Part shown: piece by piece, positions 17,826-26,008 of the stretch
Layout: each line of letters opens with the position of its first letter
Numbering within the stretch: the stretch's first letter is position 1
Source: M0103 sp040386155
GTDB lineage: Bacteria > Bacteroidota > Bacteroidia > Flavobacteriales_D > Crocinitomicaceae
Length of the DNA: 64,000 bases
Direction of reading: 5' to 3'
Assembly (NCBI GenBank): GCA_040386155.1
Contig: JAZKFZ010000003.1
Location: forward strand, 558,001 to 622,000
Translations under genes and position numbers: made by a program
Notes under the pieces: model-generated
The model's database searches: none
What the model was told of the DNA's origin: nothing
Seen by the model: only the letters and a program-made list of their open reading frames with translations

Positions 17826-19426
17826 AGATTGACATTTAATTTAAATCCAGCTTTCAATTTCAATCCTAAAAATGCTCCACCGGGAATTGCAACCGCTTCA
17901 CTGATTCCAGTACCCACATTAGGAGAATTCAATCGAACACGTACAAGTACATTTTTAATCAAGGCCAAGTCGCTTAATACAGTTTCGCTGATAACAACTT
18001 CTAGCTCGTCTTTCATTCGCCAAAGTCCATCAGTTCCAAGTAATCCATACACTGAAGATTGAATTTGCTCGTTGGCAACAACAGTGTGTAAAACAGCGCC
18101 GTATTCATCTAAAAAACCGAACTCAATATCTCCACTGAATGGAAATGCATTCGTATAATTTAAACTTAGTTTCCCACTGACAATCTGCGCAGCTTTCTCT
18201 TCCTGATTAATGTTTAATTCAAAAGTGTCAACTAAAGTTAAGTCATTTGTTCCTAGCGATAAAGGTAATTCAGCATGAAGTTTAACTTTCAATCTACTAT
18301 CTGGGAAAATTTCATCATATCCGCCTGAGGTATTACCCCAAGGATTGAGTTGAATTTGATAGCCAATGGTATGTGTTTTTCCTAAATTTTCAAGGTAATT
18401 CTCCAAGTTACTATTCCCTGGATTGAATTCAATTTGGGTGTTTGTATTCACTGTTGCTCCCCAAGTTCCAGTTGCGCCATTCAAGTAAAACGGAGCATTG
18501 ATATTACTCGAAGATAAAGCTACAGCGTTTCCAGCATTATTTGTGTTCTCCACTTTAGTCAAGATCGCTTTTGCTGCGAGTTTCATCCCATTTTCAATAT
18601 CGAAACGCAATGAGGTTCCAGGTAAATCTGCGGTTCCAGATTCAATAGCATTTAAGAAATCAATGTTGGTGCTAAGCGTGTCAGATAAAATGGTATTTCC
18701 AAAATAACCCTTAGCGTAGTCCATTGAAATGTCGTTAATTTTTGCTTGAATTTTTATTAGTTGACTAGACGACAAAGTTACTGTTGGTCCTGTTGGTGAT
18801 GATTGCACATTCATTTGCGATTGCAACTTGTTGTAGGAATTTCCAAATTCACCTGTCAGGTCAATCCAATACCCACTAATGTCTAAAGTTGCTGTTGCGG
18901 TGCCATCTACTCCACCTACATGAGCAGGCACAGAATAATTTTGATTAAAAACAACACCATCCTTAATAACACCGGGAAGTGTGACATCAAAATTCACATC
19001 TGTCACTAATGGATTAAACACCGTTACCACAATTTGACCTGTTTTAACCCGAATCTTTTTCAATTCGATGCCATCTACATTCAAATCATGTTCCTCAATT
19101 TGATTGACAATTGTGTAGCCTGGAGGAACTGACAAACTACCTGATGAAAGGTTGAAATCTTGAATAATGGTGGTATCTTCGATAGAAATAATATCTGCCA
19201 ATCCAAAATTTGCAATGGTTCTTGTTAAATCTACTTCATAGTTCAATGTAGAGCTATTGATCACTAAAGTACTATCATTCTCGAGGTTCTCTAGCGAAAG
19301 CGTGTCGTTGAAAATGGGCACCACCCAATCCGACTCCCAGCTTGTCTTTTCCTTTCTACACGAACTAAAGCCAAGGCTTATCAATCCAAAAAGTAGTAAA
19401 AGCGATTTCGTATTTTTCAAATTCAT
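17822..19426 (-). CDS. Large putative lipoprotein, first gene of surface operon
   Basis: A 534-residue exported protein. The signal sequence ends in a lipobox GFSSC (Cys23), so it should be lipid-anchored, probably at the outer membrane. The mature part is a series of beta-rich segments with many Asn, Thr and Val residues and Asp/Gly turns, without a recognised catalytic motif. SWESDWVVPIFNDTLSLENL near the start of the mature part recurs in a known group of Bacteroidota lipoproteins of unknown function. It heads the ATGA-coupled operon with the barrel and T9SS cargo. Its promoter is probably the TACGTTTA-like box on the minus strand at about 19434-19441. Confidence 0.65.
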   Translation of the reverse strand: MNLKNTKSLLLLFGLISLGFSSCRKEKTSWESDWVVPIFNDTLSLENLENDSTLVINSSTLNYEVDLTRTIANFGLADIISIEDTTIIQDFNLSSGSLSVPPGYTIVNQIEEHDLNVDGIELKKIRVKTGQIVVTVFNPLVTDVNFDVTLPGVIKDGVVFNQNYSVPAHVGGVDGTATATLDISGYWIDLTGEFGNSYNKLQSQMNVQSSPTGPTVTLSSSQLIKIQAKINDISMDYAKGYFGNTILSDTLSTNIDFLNAIESGTADLPGTSLRFDIENGMKLAAKAILTKVENTNNAGNAVALSSSNINAPFYLNGATGTWGATVNTNTQIEFNPGNSNLENYLENLGKTHTIGYQIQLNPWGNTSGGYDEIFPDSRLKVKLHAELPLSLGTNDLTLVDTFELNINQEEKAAQIVSGKLSLNYTNAFPFSGDIEFGFLDEYGAVLHTVVANEQIQSSVYGLLGTDGLWRMKDELEVVISETVLSDLALIKNVLVRVRLNSPNVGTGISEAVAIPGGAFLGLKLKAGFKLNVNL

Positions 19427-19462
19427 CAGTATTTAAACGTATCAAAAGATCAATTCGTTGGT

Positions 19463-20671
19463 TTAGGCACGCTCAATGATGGTAGCATAACCTTGTCCAA
19501 CACCAATGCACATTGCTACCAAGGCATATCGTTTTCCAGTTCGTTGCAATTCTAATGCTGCAGTGTGTAAAATTCTAGCTCCCGACATGCCGAGTGGATG
19601 TCCAAGCGCAATAGCCCCACCATTGGGATTAATGCGAGGATCATTATCGGCCAATCCCATTTTTCTTGTACATGCTAACACTTGCGCAGCGAATGCCTCA
19701 TTTAATTCCAAAATATCCATGTCTGCCAATGTCAAACCGGCTCTATCAAGTGCTTTCTGAGCGGCATAAACAGGACCGATCCCCATGATTCTAGGTTCAA
19801 CACCTGCCACAGCAGCGCTTACAATGCGTGCTAAAGGTTTTAGACTATTTGCTTTAATGGCATCTTCTGATGCAATCAACAAAGCTGCTGCGCCATCATT
19901 CAACCCAGATGCATTTCCTGCAGTAACAGTTCCATCCTTTTTGAAAGCGGGACGCAAACTACCTAAGGTTTCTATTGTTGTAGACGCACGAATAAATTCA
20001 TCTTTCTTGAAAATAATGGGCTCTCCCTTCTTTTGTGCGATTTCAAGTGCAACAATTTCTTGATCAAATTTTCCTGCTAATTGCGCTGCTACAGCTTTTT
20101 GTTGCGACCACGCCGCGAACTTATCTTGTGCTTCTCGTTCGATAGAATACATTTCTGCCAAATTCTCGGCTGTATTTCCCATTCCGTCAACGCCATACAA
20201 TGCCTCCATTTTAGGATTGATGAAACGCCATCCGAAGGAAGAATCAAACATTTGCGCATCGCGACCAAAAGCTGAAGATGTTTTTGAAATTACCCAAGGA
20301 CCTCTTGTCATGTGCTCTACTCCACCAGAAATGTAAATATCGCCAGCACCATTTTTAATTGCGCGAGCTGCATTAATTGTTGCTGCCATTCCAGAAGCAC
20401 AAAGTCGATTTACTGTTTCTCCGCCAATAGAAAGTGGAAGTCCGGCCAAAAGTCCAGCCATTCTCGCCACATTTCGGTTATCTTCTCCAGCCTGATTGGC
20501 ACAACCAAAGATGATGTCTTCCACCAAGCCAGGATCAAGTGTAGCATTTTTATCCATCAGCGATTTCATCACGTGCGCAGCTAAATCATCCGCTCTAACT
20601 GGAGCAAGCGTTCCACCAAAATTTCCAATCGCAGTGCGCACACCATCTACAATAAATACCTCTTTTGACAT
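19463..20671 (-). CDS. Thiolase (acetyl-CoA acyltransferase)
   Basis: A 402-residue cytosolic thiolase, which cleaves 3-oxoacyl-CoA with CoA or runs the reverse condensation. Catalytic Cys91 lies in NRLCASGMAAT, His358 in GGAIALGHPLGMSGAR and Cys388 in VAMCIGVGQG, so the full Cys-His-Cys triad is present. Length fits the family. The ATG at 20671 begins MSKEVFIVDGVRT, the usual N-terminus; the longer frame to 20698 is rejected. Whether it serves fatty acid oxidation (FadA), acetoacetyl-CoA formation or an aromatic pathway (PcaF) cannot be told. It has its own TAACTTTG promoter and no beta-oxidation partner is adjacent. Confidence 0.93.
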   Translation of the reverse strand: MSKEVFIVDGVRTAIGNFGGTLAPVRADDLAAHVMKSLMDKNATLDPGLVEDIIFGCANQAGEDNRNVARMAGLLAGLPLSIGGETVNRLCASGMAATINAARAIKNGAGDIYISGGVEHMTRGPWVISKTSSAFGRDAQMFDSSFGWRFINPKMEALYGVDGMGNTAENLAEMYSIEREAQDKFAAWSQQKAVAAQLAGKFDQEIVALEIAQKKGEPIIFKKDEFIRASTTIETLGSLRPAFKKDGTVTAGNASGLNDGAAALLIASEDAIKANSLKPLARIVSAAVAGVEPRIMGIGPVYAAQKALDRAGLTLADMDILELNEAFAAQVLACTRKMGLADNDPRINPNGGAIALGHPLGMSGARILHTAALELQRTGKRYALVAMCIGVGQGYATIIERA

Positions 20672-20686
20672 TGACTCAATTTTTAT

Positions 20687-20694
20687 CAAAGTTA
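20687..20694 (-). promoter_or_regulatory. Thiolase -7 box TAACTTTG
   Basis: Exact TAnnTTTG match on the minus strand, 15 bp upstream of the thiolase ATG. Confidence 0.55.
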
Positions 20695-20790
20695 GCAAAA
20701 GCGACCTACAATTAAGCGATCAAATCAAATAATCACAGTAAAAAGTTGAAAAGTCGTCAGGTGAGAAATAAATCGACAAAGGAATATGAA

Positions 20791-20798
20791 TACATTTG
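20791..20798 (+). promoter_or_regulatory. -7 box TACATTTG ahead of the FAD oxidase
   Basis: Exact TAnnTTTG match. The ATG at 20803 is five bases after its last G, so transcription would start at or next to the A of the start codon (leaderless). This supports 20803 over the in-frame ATG at 20746. Confidence 0.55.
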
Positions 20799-20802
20799 TT
20801 GT

Positions 20803-22194
20803 ATGTCAACAGCTTTTCAAACGCATATACACCATTTTCAGTCACTTTTAGGCGATCGTTGTCTTTTCGATTCGGCTGTTTTGGAACAGTATTCCCACGA
20901 TGAAACGGAAGATTTATCATTTCCCCCGCAAGTGGTACTGAAACCTGAAACGACTAATGAAATTTCAAGCATCATGCGCTATTGCTTTGACAATGAAATT
21001 ATTGTAACGCCTGCGGGAGCAAGAACAGGATTGAGTGGTGGAGCATTGCCCATCAAAGGAGGCGTCTTACTCTCCATGGAGAAATTCAACAAGATTCTTC
21101 ATATCGATGAGAAAAATCATCAAGTGATCACTGAGCCGGGGGTAATTACTGAGGTATTGCAAATGGCAGTGAAAGAAAAAGGATTGTTTTATCCGCCCGA
21201 CCCAGCAAGCAAAGGAAGTTGTTTTATCGGTGGAAATGTTTCAGAAAATTCTGGTGGACCAAAAGCGGTTAAATACGGCGTAACGAAAGATTATGTTCTG
21301 AATTTGGAAGTGGTGTTGCCGAATGGTGAAATTATTTGGACAGGTGCAAATGTGATTAAAAATGCTACGGGCTATAATCTAACACAATTGCTAGTAGGTT
21401 CTGAAGGAACACTTGCCATCATCACAAAAATAGTATTACGACTAATTCCCCATCCAACGCATAATTTATTGATGTTGGTCCCTTTTTTTGATGCTGAAAA
21501 AGCCTGTGAAGCAGTAGCGGCCATTTTTCAAGCAGGAATTACACCGAGCGGATTGGAATTTATGGAACGTGATGCCTTAGTTTGGACACAAGATTTCACG
21601 CAAGATTTTAGTGTTGAAGTAGCGGAAAATCATGCTGCTCATCTGCTGATTGAAGTAGATGGTTTTGATCCTGACCAATTAATGCTTGAATGCGAAAAAA
21701 TAGTTGGTGTTCTAGCGCATTTTGAAACTGACGAAATTCTTTTTGCAGAAAGCGAAGCACAAAAAAATAATTTATGGTCGCTTCGAAGAAAAGTGGGCGA
21801 AGCCGTAAAGTCGCAATCGATCTACAAAGAGGAAGATACCGTTGTACCTCGCTACGAGCTTCCTGCCCTTTTGAAATGTGTGAAGGATGTTGGAAGTAAG
21901 TACGGATTTAAGTCTGTTTGTTATGGTCACGCTGGCGATGGAAACCTCCATGTAAATATCATCAAAGGAGATTTAACGGACGAACAGTGGGAAAATGAAT
22001 TACCAATTGCTATTCGCGAAATATTTACGAAAGTAGTAGAATTAGGCGGCACGCTTTCTGGCGAACATGGCATTGGCTTGGTTCAGAAACCGTTCATGGA
22101 CATCGCCTTTCCAGAAATTACATTACAATTAATGCGCGATATTAAAAAAGTATTTGATCCAAAAAACATCTTGAATCCAGGGAAGATTTTTTAG
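20803..22194 (+). CDS. FAD-linked 2-hydroxyacid oxidase/dehydrogenase (GlcD/Dld type)
   Basis: A 463-residue FAD enzyme that oxidises an alpha-hydroxy acid, such as glycolate or D-lactate. The PCMH/VAO-type FAD-binding domain occupies about residues 40-220 (PAGARTGLSGGALP, followed by GGNVSENSGGPKAVKYG and NATGYNLTQLLVGSEGTLAII). The cap domain ends with YGHAGDGNLHVNI and LSGEHGIGLVQK, the conserved C-terminal motifs of this group. No iron-sulfur domain or GlcE/GlcF partner is attached, so substrate is open. The start at 20803 is chosen from the promoter position and because the longer frame has no family counterpart. The 3' end is 21 bp from the convergent DUF4924 gene. Confidence 0.9.
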   Translation: MSTAFQTHIHHFQSLLGDRCLFDSAVLEQYSHDETEDLSFPPQVVLKPETTNEISSIMRYCFDNEIIVTPAGARTGLSGGALPIKGGVLLSMEKFNKILHIDEKNHQVITEPGVITEVLQMAVKEKGLFYPPDPASKGSCFIGGNVSENSGGPKAVKYGVTKDYVLNLEVVLPNGEIIWTGANVIKNATGYNLTQLLVGSEGTLAIITKIVLRLIPHPTHNLLMLVPFFDAEKACEAVAAIFQAGITPSGLEFMERDALVWTQDFTQDFSVEVAENHAAHLLIEVDGFDPDQLMLECEKIVGVLAHFETDEILFAESEAQKNNLWSLRRKVGEAVKSQSIYKEEDTVVPRYELPALLKCVKDVGSKYGFKSVCYGHAGDGNLHVNIIKGDLTDEQWENELPIAIREIFTKVVELGGTLSGEHGIGLVQKPFMDIAFPEITLQLMRDIKKVFDPKNILNPGKIF

Positions 22195-22215
22195 TTTTTG
22201 TGATTCCTCACATTT

Positions 22216-22767
22216 TTAATTGTTGAGAAAATCTAGCTGTCCACTTTTCATTTTTGCATAGGCAGTAGAGAGATACGCTAAGATATTTCGCATAGCATCA
22301 AACGCTTCTTCAGACTCCTTACTGATTTCTTTACGTTGCAATTTCAACAACAATTTCATGTAAAGAGCATGGAATGACACCTCAATTTCGTTTTTGTCTT
22401 TCACATTAGATCGCTCTTTGAATTCATTGATGAACGGAAGAGCAATTTCAAAGAGTTTACGGTAACGCTCATCTTGAGAAACATTCATCAAGATATTGTG
22501 CAAATATGAAAGCTCGATGAGTAATTCGGTAATTTCTTGTAAATGTCCCGTTTTTTCAATGCGCTGAAAAATCATCTGTTTCACCACCTCCGTAAACCAA
22601 ACTTTAGATTCCTCAGCCTTTGTTTCATCTTCAATCTGCAGATTCACAAAGTTCGTCATGATTAAATCGATGTTTAAATCATACGCACGCACCAAATCCT
22701 CAATTTGATACATGTACAGAATGTATTCTGCAACGTTTTCTTTGAGCTTTTCGGGATTAAAATCCAT
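22216..22767 (-). CDS. DUF4924 family protein
   Basis: A 183-residue, all-helical cytosolic protein. The N-terminus NVAEYILYMYQIEDLVRAYDLNID is the hallmark of DUF4924, a Bacteroidota family of unknown function. It has no signal peptide, cysteine motif or catalytic signature. Its first base coincides with the last base of the OmpH-like lipoprotein gene, so the two are cotranscribed. The link with an OmpH-like protein is often kept and hints at envelope biology, which is inference from context. Confidence 0.85.
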   Translation of the reverse strand: MDFNPEKLKENVAEYILYMYQIEDLVRAYDLNIDLIMTNFVNLQIEDETKAEESKVWFTEVVKQMIFQRIEKTGHLQEITELLIELSYLHNILMNVSQDERYRKLFEIALPFINEFKERSNVKDKNEIEVSFHALYMKLLLKLQRKEISKESEEAFDAMRNILAYLSTAYAKMKSGQLDFLNN

Positions 22768-23366
22768 TATTTCAGACCTTTTTCGATGTCTTTTTGACGT
22801 TGATTTAAAAACTCAATGAATTCTTTCGTCACATTCATTCCCTCAGTTATGAAGTTGATTTGCCCCCCTTCTGCATGAATCAAAAGGATATCAATTTTAT
22901 TTTTCTCACTAAATTCCTTTCCGAATGCAGTAATTTTCTTTTGAATATCTGTCAATTTCTCCATGGTCTCCTTTTCTAAAGAAGCACCACGTTCTTGCTG
23001 ATAGCGCATCAACTCACCTTCCATCTGCTGTGCTTTTTGTTGCACCATCATAATTTCATTCTGAGAAAGCAATCCACTTTTAGCATCGCTTTCACGATTA
23101 CTGATGTACGACTGGAGTTCTTTCGTTTTACGCTCAATTTCCTTTTGAAATGCCAACTGTTTCTTTGTTACCAATGAATCTTGCACACGGTAATAGTCGA
23201 ATTGCGTTTTTAAACTATCGCTTAAATAATAGGCAATTTTCAACTCTCCAATTTTAGCTGCTTCAATTTTAGGGGTTGTAGAGGCTTCTGAAGTCTCCTT
23301 TGTTTTTCCACCACAAGCAGTTAAAACAAGAGCCGTAAGTGATACAAGTAAAAAATTATTGTTCAT
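22767..23366 (-). CDS. OmpH/Skp-like lipoprotein
   Basis: A 199-residue exported protein with a lipobox VLTAC (about Cys18), an Ala/Thr/Ser linker, and then a long charged coiled coil (about residues 60-160) typical of OmpH/Skp, the periplasmic chaperone that holds outer-membrane proteins. GELKIAYYLSDSLKTQF before the coil and the C-terminal ...ILLIHAEGGQINFIT strand match the two-part beta base of Skp. The lipid anchor is unlike E. coli Skp, which is soluble. Start ATG at 23366 gives a compact signal; an in-frame ATG at 23375 is possible. It overlaps the upstream small gene. Confidence 0.85.
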   Translation of the reverse strand: MNNNFLLVSLTALVLTACGGKTKETSEASTTPKIEAAKIGELKIAYYLSDSLKTQFDYYRVQDSLVTKKQLAFQKEIERKTKELQSYISNRESDAKSGLLSQNEIMMVQQKAQQMEGELMRYQQERGASLEKETMEKLTDIQKKITAFGKEFSEKNKIDILLIHAEGGQINFITEGMNVTKEFIEFLNQRQKDIEKGLK

Positions 23367-23613
23367 TTGGTACATTTTTATGTGTAAAAGCTGTTTCCCA
23401 ATCCGTGCGCATGGAGATGAATCGATGCAAACAATTAGATAAAAATTCCGATGTAAGCATGTTGTCGATTTCGTTCATGTCACTAATTTCCAAGTCATTA
23501 ATTTTGAACGTTTGTTCATATTGTCCCAACTCAATCTTCAAAATATATTTGGAGTTGTAATGAAACAATTGAATTTTGTAACGTTCGTGCGGAATATCTT
23601 TGACTAGGCGCAT
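23356..23613 (-). CDS. Small conserved hypothetical protein, 85 aa
   Basis: Not recognised. The 85-residue product is soluble, with mixed charged and hydrophobic strands (RYKIQLFHYNSKYILKIELGQYEQTFKI), followed by a helix. It begins the operon that continues with the OmpH-like lipoprotein (11-bp overlap with the preferred start) and DUF4924. The coupling to its neighbours is the best argument that it is real. No export signal. A role in envelope assembly control is only a guess from context. Confidence 0.6.
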   Translation of the reverse strand: MRLVKDIPHERYKIQLFHYNSKYILKIELGQYEQTFKINDLEISDMNEIDNMLTSEFLSNCLHRFISMRTDWETAFTHKNVPNEQ

Positions 23614-23688
23614 AGCACAAAAATAGCGTTTTCATTTAAAAAACGGCAATAACAAATATCAATAAAAGAAAAAAACAGAAAGAATGAG

Positions 23689-24099
23689 TTAAATAGCGAT
23701 GTTGTGATCGTCTACATATTCTTTAAATTCAAATGGAACCTTCACCATGTAAGCGTAATCTTGACCTACTTCGTACATGTCTTCATCCGATTCACGAAAG
23801 TACCACTCCACGCTAGCGATTCTTTTAGCATCCACCAATTCATTTAGCTTATACAGCAAGAATAATATGCGCTTAGAAGAAGTGATGTTAAAATATTCTA
23901 GATTGATCTTCACCGTTGTGGTATCACAAGGATTTAGCAGGTAACCTTCGAACCAATTTAACACTGGAATCCAAAAATCATCTGGTTGGTCAGGAATTGA
24001 TCTTCCAGCAATTTCCATTATCCCTGATGTTGGGTTAAAGTTAATTTCTGGTGTTTGAGCTGTAGCTTCTTTAAAATACAATTCCATGGTTGAATTCAA
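23689..24099 (-). CDS. SiaC-like (DUF1987) regulatory phosphoprotein
   Basis: A 136-residue cytosolic protein of the DUF1987/SiaC family. In Pseudomonas, SiaC is phosphorylated by SiaB and dephosphorylated by SiaA, and in its free state stimulates the diguanylate cyclase SiaD. Family features are the N-terminal strand LYFKEATAQTPEINFNPTSGI, the SIPDQPDDFWIPVLNWFEGY helix, and LEYFNITSSKRILF, whose Thr/Ser run holds the probable phosphorylation site. An in-frame ATG at 24087 is an equally good start. No SiaA, SiaB or GGDEF gene is adjacent, so its partners are elsewhere or it works in another circuit. Confidence 0.85.
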   Translation of the reverse strand: MNSTMELYFKEATAQTPEINFNPTSGIMEIAGRSIPDQPDDFWIPVLNWFEGYLLNPCDTTTVKINLEYFNITSSKRILFLLYKLNELVDAKRIASVEWYFRESDEDMYEVGQDYAYMVKVPFEFKEYVDDHNIAI

Positions 24100-24232
24100 T
24101 TATAAAGATGCTAAATTGACTAAAAAAAGATAGCTCTTGAAATATTTTATACCAATGCAATTAATTCGTAGATGAATCACCAATATTATCCTATAAAAGT
24201 ATTTTCATTGAGTAAAAACACCCTTTCATTGA

Positions 24233-25069
24233 CTATTTGGCACTTTTGAGGAAATAATCGGTAATTTGCTCGATAGGTTTTTGAATGACATTGATGATTG
24301 GAACTTGTTTTCCAATTAAGATCTCTTTGATTAAATGACGTTGATGGAATGCATACGACCCTGTAAAGGCAATTCCTTTTTTCAAATTTTTTAAGGACTC
24401 AATCGAATTTAAAAAGGTAGTGATGTTAAGTTCATGAATCCATTGAATTTCTTTGCTTTCGCTGGCACCAAATTGCAGTGCAAGATTCGCTACAAAATTC
24501 CGACCATTTTCACTATACACCTTACTGATGATTTCACTACGATCGCCGATAGCTATGTGAATCTCCTGAGTCAGTTCTGTCGACAAGCGATTTTCAAGCA
24601 ACAATTTCAATAGTAAGCGACCAAACGAAAACGCACTTCCTTCATCACCAAGTATATAGCCAAGTCCTCCTTTCAATTCTACTACTTCCCCATCGTCGAA
24701 ATAAGCGGCAACAGAACCTGTTCCAAGAATTGCAAACACCCCACTCTTTTCAGCAAAAAGCGCTAATCCAGCACCGTGTAAATCTGATTTAACATGCACA
24801 TTTTGATGACCTAATTGCTCTAGCATCTCTTTCATTCTTACTGCTTTTTCTTCTGCAAAACATCCTGCTCCAAAGAAATAAACTTCGTCAGCTAAAAAGT
24901 TGCTTTTTTCGCTCCAAAAAGCTTGCTCTGTTTGCATAAACGACTCTCCCCAGTGAATTGGGTGGTAGGAATTTCCTGAGAAATAGTTTCGTTCGCCATT
25001 TTCAGCCACAAAACACCAATCAGTTGATGTACCTCCGCTATCTGCAATTAGAATTGATTTTTTCATCAA
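24233..25069 (-). CDS. N-acetylglucosamine-kinase-like sugar kinase (BadF/BadG ATPase superfamily)
   Basis: A 278-residue cytosolic ASKHA-type kinase. Phosphate-1 motif is ILIADSGGTSTDWCF; the FAILGTGSVAAYF and GGLGYILGDEGSAFSFGR motifs are the phosphate-2 and substrate-binding loops of the GlcNAc kinase/BadF group. It likely phosphorylates GlcNAc (or a related amino sugar) with ATP, feeding the amino-sugar pathway; the specificity is inferred. A GH20 hexosaminidase gene at 52.6 kb could supply GlcNAc. ATG codons at 25069 and 25066 are both possible; the promoter box ending at 25072 favours 25066 with a leaderless mRNA. It is divergent from the protein kinase gene. Confidence 0.85.
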   Translation of the reverse strand: MMKKSILIADSGGTSTDWCFVAENGERNYFSGNSYHPIHWGESFMQTEQAFWSEKSNFLADEVYFFGAGCFAEEKAVRMKEMLEQLGHQNVHVKSDLHGAGLALFAEKSGVFAILGTGSVAAYFDDGEVVELKGGLGYILGDEGSAFSFGRLLLKLLLENRLSTELTQEIHIAIGDRSEIISKVYSENGRNFVANLALQFGASESKEIQWIHELNITTFLNSIESLKNLKKGIAFTGSYAFHQRHLIKEILIGKQVPIINVIQKPIEQITDYFLKSAK

Positions 25070-25071
25070 GT

Positions 25072-25079
25072 CAAAGTTA
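25072..25079 (-). promoter_or_regulatory. Sugar kinase -7 box TAACTTTG
   Basis: Exact TAnnTTTG match on the minus strand. A TTG at 25100-25102 (minus strand) lies 20 bp upstream, which fits the -33 element. This -33 lies inside the coding start of the divergent protein kinase gene. Confidence 0.6.
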
Positions 25080-25085
25080 AGTTTT

Positions 25086-25093
25086 TAAATTTG
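25086..25093 (+). promoter_or_regulatory. Protein kinase -7 box TAAATTTG
   Basis: Exact TAnnTTTG match, only six bases from the opposite-strand box at 25072-25079. The GTG at 25097 begins four bases after its G. Confidence 0.5.
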
Positions 25094-25096
25094 AGC

Positions 25097-26008
25097 GTGC
25101 AATTACAAGATAAATACAAAATCATACAGCAACTCGGAAGTCAAAAAAGACGGAAGTTTGCCGACGTATTTCTAGTAGAAGAAATCGACACCAAAAAGCG
25201 ATTTGTATTGAAATTTGCAGCTCTAGAAAAACATGGCGAAGTTGGTGTTGAGCAGTTGAAGCAAGAAGCAGCATTTACTTTTTCCTTTCCTGGACTTCCG
25301 CTTTTAGTTGAAAAAGTAGTTTCTGAAAACGAGGCTTTATTGCTGTTTGAATGGAAAAATGGAACTACACTGGATGTATTCACGAAGGAAATGCGCAAGA
25401 AAGAAAAAATTACATTTATCAAGGAATTTACAACTGAAATCGTACCTATTTTTAAATTTTTAGCGAAAGAACGTATTGTTCACTGCGATATTAAAGAAAG
25501 TAATTTTTTAATCGATAGAAAGGATGGACAATTAGTTGTTTCCTTGATTGATTTTGGATTGGCGATCAACACGCATCACCTTCCAACGCGTAAAACACTG
25601 TTTCCACTTGGTTATGCTGCACCAGAATTATTGCTAAACCAACTTTCGCTTGTTGACCAACGAACGGATTTTTTCTCTCTTGGGATCATTTATTGGAAGA
25701 TGATGGTTGGTAATCTACCTTTAACGCATGCGAATCCGAGTATTTTTACAAATTTACAGCTCACACATCCCCTACCAAAAGACGGAAAAATACCGAAGGA
25801 ATTATTTGAAATTTTAGCGAAAATGTGTGCAAAGCATCAATTTCAGACAGCTCCAAATAGAATGGAAAGAGATAAGGTTTTAGAATGTTTGGAAGAAGGC
25901 AAATCCAAACGCTACTCTAGTATTGATGAAATTGAAAAAGACATACTCCAACTTCCAGAAAGAAGGTCTTTTTTAATAAATTTCTTTTCTAAATCCAATT
26001 CCAAATAG
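25097..26008 (+). CDS. Serine/threonine protein kinase-like protein
   Basis: A 303-residue cytosolic kinase-fold protein. The glycine loop is degenerate (QLGSQKRRKFADVFLVEE, without GxGxxG), Lys39 (RFVLKFA) is the ATP-binding lysine, VHCDIKESNFLI is the catalytic loop (HCD instead of HRD, with the catalytic Asp and Asn kept), and LIDFGLA is the metal-binding DFG motif. APELL and a DxxSLGIIYWKM segment complete the C-lobe. Activity is therefore probable, despite the odd glycine loop. It starts at GTG 25097 or TTG 25091; no ATG is available nearby. No membrane segment or sensor domain. Its 3' end overlaps the convergent barrel gene by 36 bp. Confidence 0.85.
   Translation: MQLQDKYKIIQQLGSQKRRKFADVFLVEEIDTKKRFVLKFAALEKHGEVGVEQLKQEAAFTFSFPGLPLLVEKVVSENEALLLFEWKNGTTLDVFTKEMRKKEKITFIKEFTTEIVPIFKFLAKERIVHCDIKESNFLIDRKDGQLVVSLIDFGLAINTHHLPTRKTLFPLGYAAPELLLNQLSLVDQRTDFFSLGIIYWKMMVGNLPLTHANPSIFTNLQLTHPLPKDGKIPKELFEILAKMCAKHQFQTAPNRMERDKVLECLEEGKSKRYSSIDEIEKDILQLPERRSFLINFFSKSNSK

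Noticed and set aside
20746..20802. Extended N-terminus of the FAD oxidase
   Set aside because: The -7 box TACATTTG lies within it, and the added residues (lysine/arginine rich) do not match the family start.
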